A stretch of 41,988 bases of DNA from Clostridium prolinivorans (GCF_004011155.1 NZ_RJWG01000016.1:1-41988); one strand, 5' to 3'. Shown: positions 1 through 9,565, numbered from the stretch's first letter. The notes: generated by a model from the sequence alone, not told the origin. Numbers and translations: made by a program.

Positions 1-65
1 TCAGCTGGGAGAGCACCTGCCTTGCACGCAGGGGGTCTAGGGTTCGAATCCCTATATCTCCACCA
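1..65 (+). tRNA. tRNA-Ala (anticodon TGC), 5' end cut by window
   Basis: The anticodon arm CCTGC-CTTGCAC-GCAGG gives anticodon TGC. A T-arm with GGTTCGAATCC, the acceptor strand TATCTCC, discriminator A and an encoded CCA follow. The first bases of the acceptor and D arm lie outside the window. A terminator follows directly. Confidence 0.93.
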
Positions 66-93
66 AAAGTAGTCTTTTAGACTGCTTTTTTTT
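66..93 (+). terminator. Rho-independent terminator after tRNA-Ala
   Basis: The hairpin AAAGTAGTCT-ttt-AGACTGCTTT, with one G-T pair, is followed by a run of T. It sits immediately after the CCA end of the tRNA. Confidence 0.85.
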
Positions 94-202
94 ATTTATT
101 TTATATATTATTATTCTAGCTCATTTTTTTACTTTTGGGATAAGAGAATAGATAATTTTATATTTTTAACCATTTATAAAAAATGTAGAAAAATTTTTAT
201 AA

Positions 203-232
203 TATTAGCACCAGTTTTACTGGTGCTAATAT
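203..232 (+). terminator. Hairpin identical to the serS terminator
   Basis: A perfect stem AGCACCAGT-TTT-ACTGGTGCT is extended by flanking A-T pairs. The same 23-base core, with similar upstream sequence, recurs after serS near 9080, where it has a T-tract. Here the T-tract is replaced by AATATTATTTTTA, so termination may be weaker. No gene lies just upstream. Confidence 0.55.
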
Positions 233-365
233 TATTTTTATATGTAACTGGAACTTCTGATAATGCCCCCTCGGTCGGCAGCTGGAAAAAGCTAATATTA
301 TTTTTATATGTAACTGGAACACGCGGAAGTAGATTATGGGTTTTGCTGAGCTAATATTAATTTTT
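225..365. repeat. Short direct repeats in an intergenic region
   Basis: A 30-base sequence starting GCTAATATTATTTTTATATG occurs at 225-254 and again at 291-320. A shorter copy, GCTAATATTA plus T-rich sequence, begins at 350. The spacing is 66 and then 59 bases. The unique inserts between copies are more GC-rich than the surroundings. The stretch 94-634 has no convincing gene. Confidence 0.7.
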
Positions 366-634
366 GTACAGCTATTAATATAAATGGTTGTATATAATGT
401 TATACTTGATATTATGTAAAGTAGGTTGTATAATAGCTACATCAAATACAAATATATGGAAAAAATAATGTTATATTTTGAAAATATTTTAAATTTATAT
501 TATTATTTATAAAAATAGCAAAAAATAATGAAATTAAAATAAATTTAAGTTATTATAATATATGAAAAATACTATAATATTTGTTTTTAATCAGCCTATT
601 ATACTTTAATAAAAATACAAAAGGAGAACAAAAT

Positions 635-1120
635 ATGTTTTTGTATAGAATAAAACAGTTTTATTGGGCTGTAACTTCTAAAATAACTTCAGAAGATATT
701 ACATTTATAAATAGTTATTTAGATAAAAATGAAAAAAATATTTTTAATAAATTATCTTCATATGAACAAAAACATTCTATAAATGTAGCTAAAGATGTTA
801 TGCAAATTTATAAAGGAAATGAAAATTTAATTAAAGCAGCACTTCTTCATGATATAGGTAAGATTTATAAAAGATTAAATCCTATAGAAAAATCATTAAT
901 TGTGATTTTAAATAAAATTTCAAAAGGAAAATTAAAAAAGTTTAGTAATTTTAAAAAAATAGATATATATTATAATCATGCAGAAAAAGGATATAATCTT
1001 TTAAAATCCTATAAAAAATATGATGAAAAATTTTTATATTTAATAAAAAATCACCATAATGATAAAATAACAGGAAATAAAGAGCTTGATATATTAAAAA
1101 AGTGTGATAGCATGAATTAA
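635..1120 (+). CDS. HD-domain protein (predicted metal-dependent phosphohydrolase)
   Basis: This 161-residue protein carries an HD signature LLHDIGKIYKR (His72-Asp73), preceded by His47 in a helix (EQKHSINVAKDV) and followed by later histidines (NHAEKG, KNHHND). That is the layout of the HD metal-binding fold, which hydrolyses phosphoesters; the substrate is unknown. Start choice: an in-frame ORF begins at 581, but the AAGGAG at 621-626 precedes the ATG at 635. It stands alone between intergenic repeats and the NiaR-type gene. Low-GC clostridia often carry such small HDIG proteins in this neighbourhood. The family call is firm; the role is unknown. Confidence 0.85.
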   Translation: MFLYRIKQFYWAVTSKITSEDITFINSYLDKNEKNIFNKLSSYEQKHSINVAKDVMQIYKGNENLIKAALLHDIGKIYKRLNPIEKSLIVILNKISKGKLKKFSNFKKIDIYYNHAEKGYNLLKSYKKYDEKFLYLIKNHHNDKITGNKELDILKKCDSMN

Positions 1121-1198
1121 TATAAATTAATATTTTATATAATTTTTACAAGATTTATTTCAATATAAAAAACTATTATTAGAATAGGAGATAAAATA

Positions 1199-1714
1199 AT
1201 GGGTTCAAAAGAGAGGAGAAAATTAATTGAAGAAATTTTAAAAAATAGACCAGAGCCTCAAAAAGGTCAAAATTTAGCCCGTGAGTTTGGAGTTACAAGG
1301 CAAGTTATAGTTAAAGATATAGCTATACTTAGAGCTTCAGGAGTTGATATAATAGCAACTCCTGAAGGGTATATGATTTCCAAAGAAAATAGACAAAAAA
1401 TAAAAAGAGTTATTGCTGTAAGCCATAAACCTGAAAATATAGAAGATGAGTTAACATGTATTGTAAGTTTTGGAGGTACTATAGAAAACGTAATAATAGA
1501 ACATCCATTATATGGAGAAATAAGAGGCATGCTTATGGTTAAAAACTTATATGATGTTCAAAATTTTATTGAGAAAAGCAAAAAATATAAAGCAGAGCCA
1601 CTTTCTGCTTTAACAAAAGGAGTACATCTACATACTATTGAAGCTGATAATGAAGAAATAATGCAAAGGATATTAAATGCATTAAAAGAAAAGAAATATT
1701 TAATTTCAGATTAA
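1199..1714 (+). CDS. niaR: NiaR-type transcriptional repressor (HTH + 3H domain)
   Basis: The 171-residue protein has an N-terminal winged HTH (about residues 5-60, NLAREFGVTRQVIVKDIAIL). A C-terminal 3H domain carries His76, His102, His143 and His145, plus Glu84. In the family these residues form the metal site, and the protein represses NAD biosynthesis and niacin-uptake genes when nicotinate is abundant. No nad or niaP genes are nearby, so its targets would lie elsewhere. TAGGAG lies 9 bases before the ATG. Other HTH/3H proteins of unknown ligand look similar, so the gene name is a family-level assignment. Confidence 0.8.
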   Translation: MGSKERRKLIEEILKNRPEPQKGQNLAREFGVTRQVIVKDIAILRASGVDIIATPEGYMISKENRQKIKRVIAVSHKPENIEDELTCIVSFGGTIENVIIEHPLYGEIRGMLMVKNLYDVQNFIEKSKKYKAEPLSALTKGVHLHTIEADNEEIMQRILNALKEKKYLISD

Positions 1715-2047
1715 ATTCATATTAAATTCAGAAAAAATTTTTATTTTATAATTTTTAAAAATAAAGTTTGTGGAAATATACATTTTCCACTTTAATGCTT
1801 TATCGTAATTAATGAATTATATTAAATATTAAGCTAATTAGTTTAAAATAAAAATATTTTATATTATAAACATAAAATAATATTATTTATTTACTAAATT
1901 AAAAAGTAATATTAAAAGTTAAATTTTATTAAATAATAAAAAATTTAACTTTTATATCATAAGGCTTATAGTATAATAAAGTTATTATTAATATTTTTAT
2001 TTATTAAATTTTATATTTATTGCAATATTAAAAGAAAGGATAAATTT
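1715..2047. other. Intergenic stretch with two hairpins
   Basis: No gene is seen. One hairpin, GTGGAAA-(7)-TTTCCAC, lies at 1770-1790. A 14-bp perfect inverted repeat, AAAAGTTAAATTTT / AAAATTTAACTTTT, lies at 1914-1927 and 1940-1953 and may be a terminator. The rest is very AT-rich. An AGAAAGGA at about 2033-2040 serves the next gene. Confidence 0.55.
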
Positions 2048-3214
2048 ATGGAAAAAGTAGCATTAATAAAATGTATAGATTATGATGTAGATTTAATTGA
2101 AAAAAAATTAAGAGAAGGTTTTGAACTTTTAGGTGGAGATAAATATTTAAAAAAACTTATACCTAGTGGAAGTAAGGTACTTTTAAAACCAAATTTTTTA
2201 AGTATAGAACAGCCTGGTTCTCCTGTAATTACCCACTATGCAGTTTTTGAAGCTGTAATTAGAATAGTAAAAGAATATTCTAATGATATAATATTTGGAG
2301 ATTCTCCAGGTTTTGGAGATTCAAGAAAAGCTGCAGAAAAAAGTGGACTTATGGAAGTTGCCAATAAATATGGAGTTAAATTTGATGATTTTAGGGAAAC
2401 AATACATGTAAGGCTTGATAATTCAATATTATGTAAGTCATGGGATATAGCAAGAGCTCCATATGAAGCAGATGTAGTTATAACTCTTCCAAAATTAAAA
2501 ACTCATGCAATGGCTTATTTTACAGGAGCTATTAAAAATCAATTTGGATGTATTCATGGTACTCAAAAGGCAGGATGGCATACAAGAATGCCTGATGCTA
2601 ATAAATTTTGCAAAATGCTTTTAGATTTAAACACATTAGTAGGTACTAGTTTTGCTATATTAGATGGTATAGTTGCAATGGAGGGGAATGGACCTAAAAA
2701 TGGAAACCCTCATAAAATGGATACTATTATTATGGGTGAGAGTTTAAGTGCTGTTGATTCAGTAGCAGTTAGACTTATAGGATATGATAATCCTCTTGAT
2801 ACTCCAACTTTAAAAGAAGTTTATGATAATAAATGGGGAGCTGTTCTTCCAGAAGAAATAGAAGTTTTAGGAGAAACTATAGAGAGTATGAAGCCTAAAA
2901 ATTTTAAGCTTGCAAGAAAAAGTACTGGTTTTCATTTTTCCAATCCTACAGTTTCTAGATTTTTGACAGGTATGCTTGCACCAACTCCTTCACTTATTGA
3001 AGATAAATGTATAGGTTGTAAGAGATGTCAGGAAGTTTGTCCTGAAAAGGGTAAAGTTATAAGTATGGTTAAAAAAGGAGATAAATTAAAGCCTGTTTGG
3101 AATATGAAAAATTGTATAAGATGTTTTTGTTGTCAGGAATTATGCCCTGTAGGTGCAATAGAAACTAAAAATACCACTTTAAGCAAAATAATAGGTATGA
3201 GTAAAAGGGGATAG
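2048..3214 (+). CDS. DUF362 protein with C-terminal 2x[4Fe-4S] ferredoxin domain
   Basis: The protein has 388 residues. The N-terminal part matches DUF362 (KVLLKPNFLS, ADVVITLPKLKTHAMAYFTGAIKNQFG, GPKNGNPHKMD). The C-terminal part holds two ferredoxin motifs, CIGCKRCQEVCP and CIRCFCCQELCPVGA, each with four cysteines for a [4Fe-4S] cluster. DUF362 proteins are common in anaerobes and are thought to act in iron-sulfur or redox chemistry; no reaction is established. The stop is 2 bases before the UPF0182 gene, so the two are probably co-transcribed. Confidence 0.9.
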   Translation: MEKVALIKCIDYDVDLIEKKLREGFELLGGDKYLKKLIPSGSKVLLKPNFLSIEQPGSPVITHYAVFEAVIRIVKEYSNDIIFGDSPGFGDSRKAAEKSGLMEVANKYGVKFDDFRETIHVRLDNSILCKSWDIARAPYEADVVITLPKLKTHAMAYFTGAIKNQFGCIHGTQKAGWHTRMPDANKFCKMLLDLNTLVGTSFAILDGIVAMEGNGPKNGNPHKMDTIIMGESLSAVDSVAVRLIGYDNPLDTPTLKEVYDNKWGAVLPEEIEVLGETIESMKPKNFKLARKSTGFHFSNPTVSRFLTGMLAPTPSLIEDKCIGCKRCQEVCPEKGKVISMVKKGDKLKPVWNMKNCIRCFCCQELCPVGAIETKNTTLSKIIGMSKRG

Positions 3215-3216
3215 GT

Positions 3217-5928
3217 ATGAAAAAAAGGAAATTAGGGTTAAGTTTTTTATTAATAATTATAATTTTAGCTATTTTATTTTTTGATAGAATAGTAAATTTT
3301 ATAATAAATATAATGTGGTTTAAAGAAGTAAATTATCTATCAATTTATTTTACTAAAATTTTAGCTGTTATAAAGCTTATGATTCCTATGTTTATAATTA
3401 TATTTATAGTAATATATTTTTACTGTAAGACATTAAAAACAAATATAGATAATATGTCAGATGTTATTGATGTTATAAAAAATCCATTAAGGAAAAAGAG
3501 GTTTATTTTAGCAAATATAATAATTTCTTTAATTATATCTTACACAATATCTTCTACATATTGGTATAGAATACTACAATTTACTAATTCTACTAATTTC
3601 AATATTAAAGACCCAATTTTTCATAAAGATATATCTTTTTTTATATTTAAGCTACCATTAATACAATCTTTATATGGTGCAGCTGTAGTTGTTTTAGCAT
3701 TTTTAATAATAATAACTTTAGTTTTATATTTTACTATGAATACAAGAGATAAGTTTAGTGGAAAAGATTTAAAAAACATATTCAAAAAAAATACTACAAT
3801 GAAAAGCAGTATTACAAAATTTGCAGGAAAACAGCTTGCTATAGTTTCAGCACTTATGGCTCTTTTAGTTTCTTTAGGTTATATAATAAAAGGATGGAAT
3901 TTATTATATGATCCAACAGGAGTAGTATATGGAGCAGGGTATACAGATGCTAATATAACTTTAATTTTTTATAGAATTATAAGTATAACAGCTATTATTG
4001 CTTCAATAGTTATATTTATAAGTGTTATAAAAGGAAAGATTAAACCTATTATTATATCTATAGTTTTTATTTTCTTATTTATTATAGGAGAAGGTATAAC
4101 TTCAAGTGTTCTTCAAAGATTTTTAGTTAAATCTAATGAAATAACTCTTGAAAGACCTTATATAGAAAATAATATAAATTATACAAGAAAAGCCTTTAAC
4201 ATAGATAATATAAATGAAAATATTTTTGAGGTAAAAAATACATTAAAAAAAGAAGACATACAAAATAACAGTGATATTATAAATAATATAAGAATTAATT
4301 CTTATATACCATCACTTGAATTTTATAATCAAGTTCAAGTTATAAGATATTATTATGATTTTAATGATGTGGATATAGATAGATATAATATTAATGGAAA
4401 AAATAATCAAGTATTTATAGCTCCTAGAGAAATAAATCAGAAAAAATTTGAAGGTAATGCAAATACATGGCAAAATAAACATCTTATATATACTCATGGC
4501 TATGGTATTGTAATGAGTAAAGTAAATTCTGTAACTGAAGAAGGACAGCCTGATTTTCTAATTAAGGACATACCTCCTGAAAATAGTACAGATATAGATA
4601 TTAAAGAACCAAGAATATATTTTGGTGAAAAAACAAACGAATATGCTATAGTAAATACAGATATAAACGAATTTGATTATCCTCAAGGTGGAAATAACGA
4701 ATGGAATAAATATTCAGGTAATGCAGGAATAAAAATGAATTTGATAAACAGAATTCTTTTTGCTGTTAATGAAAGAAATATTAATTTTATATTATCTCAA
4801 GCAATAAATAGTGATAGTAAAATACTTATAAACAGAAACATTATAGATAGAGTTAAAAAGATAGCTCCATTTTTAAGCTATGATAAAGATCCATATATTG
4901 TTATAAATGATGGAAAACTTTATTGGATAATAGATGCCTATACTACTTCAAATATGTATCCATATTCTCAGCCTTATAATGGTGTAAATTACATAAGAAA
5001 TTCAATTAAAGTAGTTATAGATGCTTTTAATGGAGACACTAATTTTTACATTATTGATAAGAACGATCCAATAGCACTTAGTTATGCAAAGATATTTCCA
5101 AGTCTTTTTAAAGATATAAATACTTTATCAAAGGATATACAAAAACACTTTAGATATCCAGAGGATTTATTTGATATTCAATGTAATGTTCTCGGGAAAT
5201 ATCATATAACTGATCCAGGAGTTTTTTATAATGAAGAAGATTTATGGGAAGTTTCAACTAATCAAAAGAAAATAGAAGGAGAAAAGGAAATTAACGAAGG
5301 ATATTATGTAACAATGAAACTTCCAAACAGTCAAAAAGAAGAAATGATACTTTTAGAATACTTTAATATGAGAAATAAAAATAATATGGTAGCACTTTTA
5401 GCGGCAAGAATGGACGATGAAAATTACGGTAAAATGTCACTTTATAAGTTCCCACCGCAAAAAACAATATATAGTCCTTATTTATTTAAACAAAAGATAC
5501 TTCAAGATCCTTTGATTTCCAAGGAAATATCTCTTTGGAATAAAGAAGGTTCTGAAATTGTATATGGTGATACTATAATTATACCTATAAATCAATCTCT
5601 TTTATATGTAAATCCAATTTACTTAAGAGCAACTGGTGAAAAAAGTATTCCAGAAATGAAAAGAGTAGTGATTTTCGATGGAGAAAAAATAGTAATGGCT
5701 GAAAATATAGACAAAGCACTTGAGCAAATGTTTAATTATAATAAAGTAACAGAGGATAAGAAATCTTCAAATTTAAATGAAAATATAAATTCTGAATTTA
5801 AAGAAAAAATTAAATCTGCAAAAGAATATTTTGATAAAGCAGTAGAGGCTCAAAAAAATGGGGATTGGGCTAAATACGGAGAATATATAAAAAGTTTGCA
5901 AAATATTTTAGAAGAATTAAATAAATAA
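3217..5928 (+). CDS. UPF0182 family membrane protein
   Basis: The 903-residue protein has about seven hydrophobic segments in its first 310 residues (for example 5-30, 46-70, 94-115, 150-175, 205-225, 250-272, 277-300). A large soluble part follows, with family-like stretches such as YGAGYTDANITL, YTHGYGIVMSKVN and PRIYFGE. A short acidic and lysine-rich coiled tail forms the C terminus. UPF0182 (COG1615) proteins are widespread in Firmicutes and Actinobacteria and have no assigned function. The soluble part is expected outside the membrane (inference). It follows the DUF362 gene with a 2-base gap. The length is normal for the family. Confidence 0.9.
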   Translation: MKKRKLGLSFLLIIIILAILFFDRIVNFIINIMWFKEVNYLSIYFTKILAVIKLMIPMFIIIFIVIYFYCKTLKTNIDNMSDVIDVIKNPLRKKRFILANIIISLIISYTISSTYWYRILQFTNSTNFNIKDPIFHKDISFFIFKLPLIQSLYGAAVVVLAFLIIITLVLYFTMNTRDKFSGKDLKNIFKKNTTMKSSITKFAGKQLAIVSALMALLVSLGYIIKGWNLLYDPTGVVYGAGYTDANITLIFYRIISITAIIASIVIFISVIKGKIKPIIISIVFIFLFIIGEGITSSVLQRFLVKSNEITLERPYIENNINYTRKAFNIDNINENIFEVKNTLKKEDIQNNSDIINNIRINSYIPSLEFYNQVQVIRYYYDFNDVDIDRYNINGKNNQVFIAPREINQKKFEGNANTWQNKHLIYTHGYGIVMSKVNSVTEEGQPDFLIKDIPPENSTDIDIKEPRIYFGEKTNEYAIVNTDINEFDYPQGGNNEWNKYSGNAGIKMNLINRILFAVNERNINFILSQAINSDSKILINRNIIDRVKKIAPFLSYDKDPYIVINDGKLYWIIDAYTTSNMYPYSQPYNGVNYIRNSIKVVIDAFNGDTNFYIIDKNDPIALSYAKIFPSLFKDINTLSKDIQKHFRYPEDLFDIQCNVLGKYHITDPGVFYNEEDLWEVSTNQKKIEGEKEINEGYYVTMKLPNSQKEEMILLEYFNMRNKNNMVALLAARMDDENYGKMSLYKFPPQKTIYSPYLFKQKILQDPLISKEISLWNKEGSEIVYGDTIIIPINQSLLYVNPIYLRATGEKSIPEMKRVVIFDGEKIVMAENIDKALEQMFNYNKVTEDKKSSNLNENINSEFKEKIKSAKEYFDKAVEAQKNGDWAKYGEYIKSLQNILEELNK

Positions 5929-6065
5929 CAAAATATATAAAAATCAAAGTAAAAATCACATAAATTAAAATATTGATAAAAAATTTTATACCTATAAATA
6001 AAAGTAGTATTATAATATATAAGAGAAAAAAGAGAACTTCTTATAATTGGAGGCATAAATACATT

Positions 6066-7457
6066 ATGGATTATGATGTACTTATTTTGGGTGGGGGAAT
6101 AATAGGTTGTGCTGTTGCCTATGAACTTTCAAAATATAGTTTAAATATAGCTGTAATTGAAAAAGATTATGATATAGCAGATGACATAGCTTTAATAAAT
6201 TCTGCTGTAGTATATGATGGAATAGAAACTAAAAACACTTTAGCAGCTAAATTAGAATTAATGGGAAATAACATGTTTGATGAAATAACATCAAAATTTA
6301 ATGTACCATTTAAAAGAACAGGGGGACTTATAGTTGCAACAAATGAAAAAGAAGAACAAAAAATTATTAAAATGTATGAAAGAGCTTTAAAAAGAGGAGT
6401 AGGAGGTATAAAACTTCTAGATAGTAATACTGTATATGAAATGGAACCTAACCTTAATATAAAAGTTATAAAAGCTATTCATTCAGATAATATAGGAGTT
6501 GTATGTCCTTATGATTTGGCAATATCTTATGCAGAGATAGCCTTTGACAATGGAGTTAATTTTAAATTAGAAGAAGAAGTAATAGATATAAAGAAAATTT
6601 CAAAAGGATTTAAAGTTGAAACTAATAAAAATAAATTTACTTGCAGAATGGTTATTAATACTACACCAAGAAACAAATATAGTATTGATAATAATGAAGA
6701 AGTAATAAACAATGTTTTTTATTTAAAATACTTTTTACTTGAAAGGGATTTTAAGGGTATTTTTTCTAATATACTTTTTACTATAAGCGAAGAAGGAGAA
6801 AGGGCTTTTACTATTCCTTCAATGCATGGTAATACAATAGCTGCTTTAAATACTAAAGAAAATTTAAGTTATGATAAATCTATAAAAAGAGTTTCATCTC
6901 TTATAAATGGGGTTAAAGATGAAAATATAACAAGTTTTTATCAATCCTTCTTTTATAAAAATGATGTACTAATAGATGATAGTTCTGTAGATAAAGGATA
7001 TATAAAAGTTTCTGCAAAACATTATGGAGAAGTGACAATGACACCTGCTATTGCTAAAATAATATGTGAAACTGTAGTAAATAATATGAAATGTAAATTA
7101 AAAAAAGATTTTAATGATAAAAGAAGAGAATTTTATAGATTTAGAGATTTATCAGATAAAGAAAAAGATGAAATAATAAAACTTGATAAAAGATTTAGTA
7201 AAATAGTATGTCTTTGTCAGATGATTACAGAAGGAGAAATAGTAGAAGCTATAAGGAGACCTTTAGGAGCAAGAACATTAGAAGGTGTAAAAAGAAGAAC
7301 AGGAGTAACTCTTGGAAGCTGCCAAGGAGCATATTGCACTAATAAAATTATATCTATACTTGCAAGAGAAACAAACAAAAATATAACAGATATAGTTAAA
7401 GATTCTAAAAATTCTAAGATGATATTAAGTAGAATAAAGGAATTTGATGGAGTGTAA
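6066..7457 (+). CDS. GlpA-like FAD-dependent oxidoreductase with C-terminal BFD-type [2Fe-2S] domain
   Basis: The protein opens with the FAD-binding Rossmann motif DYDVLILGGGIIGCAVAYEL and continues as a DAO/GlpA-type domain. It ends with a BFD-like domain containing CLCQ and, 32 residues later, GSCQGAYC, four cysteines suited to a [2Fe-2S] cluster. This matches clostridial anaerobic glycerol-3-phosphate dehydrogenase-like subunits of similar length (463 residues here). Start: an ORF opens at 5973, but the Rossmann motif begins right after the ATG at 6066, with GGAGG upstream. A DUF1667 gene follows 3 bases later. The usual second flavoprotein (GlpB-like) and glycerol kinase are absent, so the substrate is uncertain. 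Confidence 0.82.
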   Translation: MDYDVLILGGGIIGCAVAYELSKYSLNIAVIEKDYDIADDIALINSAVVYDGIETKNTLAAKLELMGNNMFDEITSKFNVPFKRTGGLIVATNEKEEQKIIKMYERALKRGVGGIKLLDSNTVYEMEPNLNIKVIKAIHSDNIGVVCPYDLAISYAEIAFDNGVNFKLEEEVIDIKKISKGFKVETNKNKFTCRMVINTTPRNKYSIDNNEEVINNVFYLKYFLLERDFKGIFSNILFTISEEGERAFTIPSMHGNTIAALNTKENLSYDKSIKRVSSLINGVKDENITSFYQSFFYKNDVLIDDSSVDKGYIKVSAKHYGEVTMTPAIAKIICETVVNNMKCKLKKDFNDKRREFYRFRDLSDKEKDEIIKLDKRFSKIVCLCQMITEGEIVEAIRRPLGARTLEGVKRRTGVTLGSCQGAYCTNKIISILARETNKNITDIVKDSKNSKMILSRIKEFDGV

Positions 7458-7460
7458 TAT

Positions 7461-7697
7461 ATGGAAATTAACAACAAAGATTTTTTAACAACTTTAGTTA
7501 GAATAAAAGGTTCAAAATATAATGTAGCTCCTGTAAAGAGTAGCAAACCTATAGATAAAAGTTTATGGATAGAATGTTCAAAGGCTTTAAGTAGAATTTA
7601 TGTTGGAGCTCCTATAAAAATTGGAGATGTTATATGCAAAAATATTTTAAATACAGGTGTAGATATTATTTGCACTAAAAATATAAATAAAGAATAG
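7461..7697 (+). CDS. Short DUF1667-family protein lacking the N-terminal cysteine region
   Basis: The 78 residues match the C-terminal two thirds of DUF1667 ([40 protein letters not shown]). DUF1667 proteins accompany GlpA/GlpB-like flavoproteins and normally start with a Cys-rich CxxCxxGC segment of about 40 residues, which is missing here. Three bases separate it from the flavoprotein, and serS follows 11 bases later, so all three appear co-transcribed. The coding frame is intact, with no upstream in-frame cysteine segment. It is either a reduced functional form or a relic. Confidence 0.75.
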   Translation: MEINNKDFLTTLVRIKGSKYNVAPVKSSKPIDKSLWIECSKALSRIYVGAPIKIGDVICKNILNTGVDIICTKNINKE

Positions 7698-7708
7698 GAG
7701 AGATAACT

Positions 7709-8983
7709 ATGCTAGATATAAAAAAAATAAGAAACAATCCTGAAGAAATAAAAAATAAAATTTTAAAAAGAGGGGAAATTTATGTTTCTTTTATAGATGA
7801 AATATTAAATCTTGATGAAAAAAGAAGAGAAATTTTAGTTCAAGCAGATAATTTAAAAAATAAAAGAAATCAAGTTTCAAAAGAAATACCAAAACTTAAA
7901 AAATCAGGAGAAGATGTTGCTCCTATAATGGCTGAAATGAAAAAAGTAGGAGAAGAAATTAAAAAATTAGATGATTGTCTAACAGAAATTGATGAAAAAA
8001 TTCAAAATATATTATTAAAAATACCTAATATCCCAAATGAAACTGTACCAGAAGGAAAATCTGATGCAGATAATTTAGAAATGAGAAAATGGGGAGATAT
8101 AACTAAATTTAAATTTGAGCCTAAGGCACATTGGGATATAGGAACTAATCTAAATATTTTAGATTTTGATAGAGCAGGGAAAATAACTGGTTCTAGATTT
8201 ACTGTATACAAAGGTCTTGGTGCAAGACTTGAAAGAGCAATAATAAATTATTTTTTAAATACCCATACAGAGATAAATGGTTATACAGAGATATTCCCAC
8301 CATTTATGGTAAATAGAAAAAGTATGACAGGTACAGGGCAGCTTCCAAAATTTGAAGAAGATGCTTTTAAATTAGCAAACACAGATTATTTTTTAATACC
8401 TACAGCAGAGGTACCTGTAACTAATCTTTATAGTGATGAAATTTTAAATGGCTCAGATCTTCCGATAAAACATGTAGCATACAGTGCTTGTTTTAGATCA
8501 GAAGCCGGTTCTGCAGGAAGAGATACAAGAGGACTTATAAGGCAGCATCAGTTTAATAAAGTTGAGCTTGTTAAGTTTGCAAAACCAGAAAATTCTTATG
8601 ATGAACTTGAAAAACTTACTAATGATGCTGAAAGAGTTCTTCAGGGGTTAGGACTTCCTTATAGAGTAGTTAAGCTTTGTAGTGGTGATTTAGGATTTTC
8701 ATCAGCTTGTACTTATGATATAGAAGTTTGGATGCCAAGTTATAATAGATATGTTGAAATTTCAAGCTGCAGTAACTTTGAGGATTTTCAAGCTAGACGT
8801 GCAAACATAAGATATAGAGAAAATCCAAAGGATAAACCTCAGTATGTTCATACATTAAATGGTTCAGGAGTAGCAGTAGGAAGAACAGTTGCAGCAATAC
8901 TTGAAAATTATCAAAATGAAGATGGTACTGTAACTGTACCAGAAGTTTTAAGACCATTTATGGGAACAGATATAATAAAATAA
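7709..8983 (+). CDS. serS: Seryl-tRNA synthetase
   Basis: This is a full-length class II synthetase of 424 residues. The N-terminal two-helix coiled coil that binds the tRNA-Ser long arm covers about residues 1-110 ([18 protein letters not shown]). Motif 2 is [21 protein letters not shown], and motif 3 near the C terminus includes [17 protein letters not shown]. It charges tRNA-Ser with serine in the cytosol. ATAGGAGAG precedes the ATG. No T-box leader fits in the 11-base gap upstream, so it relies on upstream transcription. Two tRNA-Ser genes follow after its terminator. Confidence 0.97.
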   Translation: MLDIKKIRNNPEEIKNKILKRGEIYVSFIDEILNLDEKRREILVQADNLKNKRNQVSKEIPKLKKSGEDVAPIMAEMKKVGEEIKKLDDCLTEIDEKIQNILLKIPNIPNETVPEGKSDADNLEMRKWGDITKFKFEPKAHWDIGTNLNILDFDRAGKITGSRFTVYKGLGARLERAIINYFLNTHTEINGYTEIFPPFMVNRKSMTGTGQLPKFEEDAFKLANTDYFLIPTAEVPVTNLYSDEILNGSDLPIKHVAYSACFRSEAGSAGRDTRGLIRQHQFNKVELVKFAKPENSYDELEKLTNDAERVLQGLGLPYRVVKLCSGDLGFSSACTYDIEVWMPSYNRYVEISSCSNFEDFQARRANIRYRENPKDKPQYVHTLNGSGVAVGRTVAAILENYQNEDGTVTVPEVLRPFMGTDIIK

Positions 8984-9081
8984 ATAAAATTATAGAAATA
9001 TTTTAATCATAATTTTAAACAATATATATTAAAATATATGCCAAATATTTTAAAAAATGTATCAAAATTTTTTATACTATT

Positions 9082-9107
9082 AGCACCAGTTTTACTGGTG
9101 CTTTTTT
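9082..9107 (+). terminator. serS terminator
   Basis: The perfect hairpin AGCACCAGT-TTT-ACTGGTGCT is followed by six T. The sequence duplicates the hairpin at 203-232. Confidence 0.92.
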
Positions 9108-9200
9108 AATTATTTTTCTCCAGTTATCAATAAAAATTGTGGTATATTAGGATATTATCATAAATCAATCATAATTTTTAAAAATATATATTAAAATATA

Positions 9201-9229
9201 TTGACACTTTAAAAAGCTTTTGTTATAAT
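9201..9229 (+). promoter_or_regulatory. Sigma-A promoter for tRNA-Ser genes
   Basis: TTGACA at 9201-9206 and TATAAT at 9224-9229 are both perfect consensus boxes with a 17-base spacer. They lie 20 bases before the tRNA-Ser(TGA) gene. Confidence 0.9.
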
Positions 9230-9249
9230 AATCATTGTCATTGTGATAC

Positions 9250-9340
9250 GGAAAGATGGTCGAGTTGGTTTAAGGCACCGGTCTTGAAAACCGGCGTACG
9301 GGTGACCGTACCGTGGGTTCGAATCCCACTCTTTCCGCCA
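9250..9340 (+). tRNA. tRNA-Ser (TGA)
   Basis: The anticodon arm CCGGT-CTTGAAA-ACCGG gives TGA. A long variable arm (GTACGGGTGACCGTAC) is typical of tRNA-Ser. The acceptor pair GGAAAGA/TCTTTCC is followed by G and an encoded CCA. Confidence 0.97.
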
Positions 9341-9354
9341 TATTAAATATATTT

Positions 9355-9445
9355 GGAGATGTACTCAAGTGGCTGAAGAGGACGGTTTGCTAAACCGTTA
9401 GTAGGGGTAACTCTAGCCCGGGTTCGAATCCCGGCGTCTCCGCCA
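9355..9445 (+). tRNA. tRNA-Ser (GCT)
   Basis: The anticodon arm ACGGT-TTGCTAA-ACCGT gives GCT. A long variable arm, the acceptor GGAGATG/CGTCTCC and an encoded CCA are present. It is the second gene of the transcript starting near 9235. Confidence 0.97.
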
Positions 9446-9450
9446 TGAAA

Positions 9451-9478
9451 GCACCTAACAGAGTTTAGGTGTTTTTAA
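9451..9478 (+). terminator. Terminator after tRNA-Ser pair
   Basis: The stem CACCTAA-(6)-TTAGGTG is followed by TTTTT, directly behind tRNA-Ser(GCT). Confidence 0.85.
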
Positions 9479-9488
9479 TTTAAAATAT

Positions 9489-9565
9489 GCGGCAGTAGCT
9501 CAGTTGGATAGAGTAGCTGGCTACGAACCAGTTGGTCGGGGGTTCGAATCCTCTCTGCCGCACCA
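9489..9565 (+). tRNA. tRNA-Arg (ACG)
   Basis: The anticodon arm CTGG-CTACGAA-CCAG gives ACG. The acceptor GCGGCAG/CTGCCGC, discriminator A and encoded CCA are present. A34 of this tRNA is the normal substrate of TadA, whose gene lies at 15366. Confidence 0.96.
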
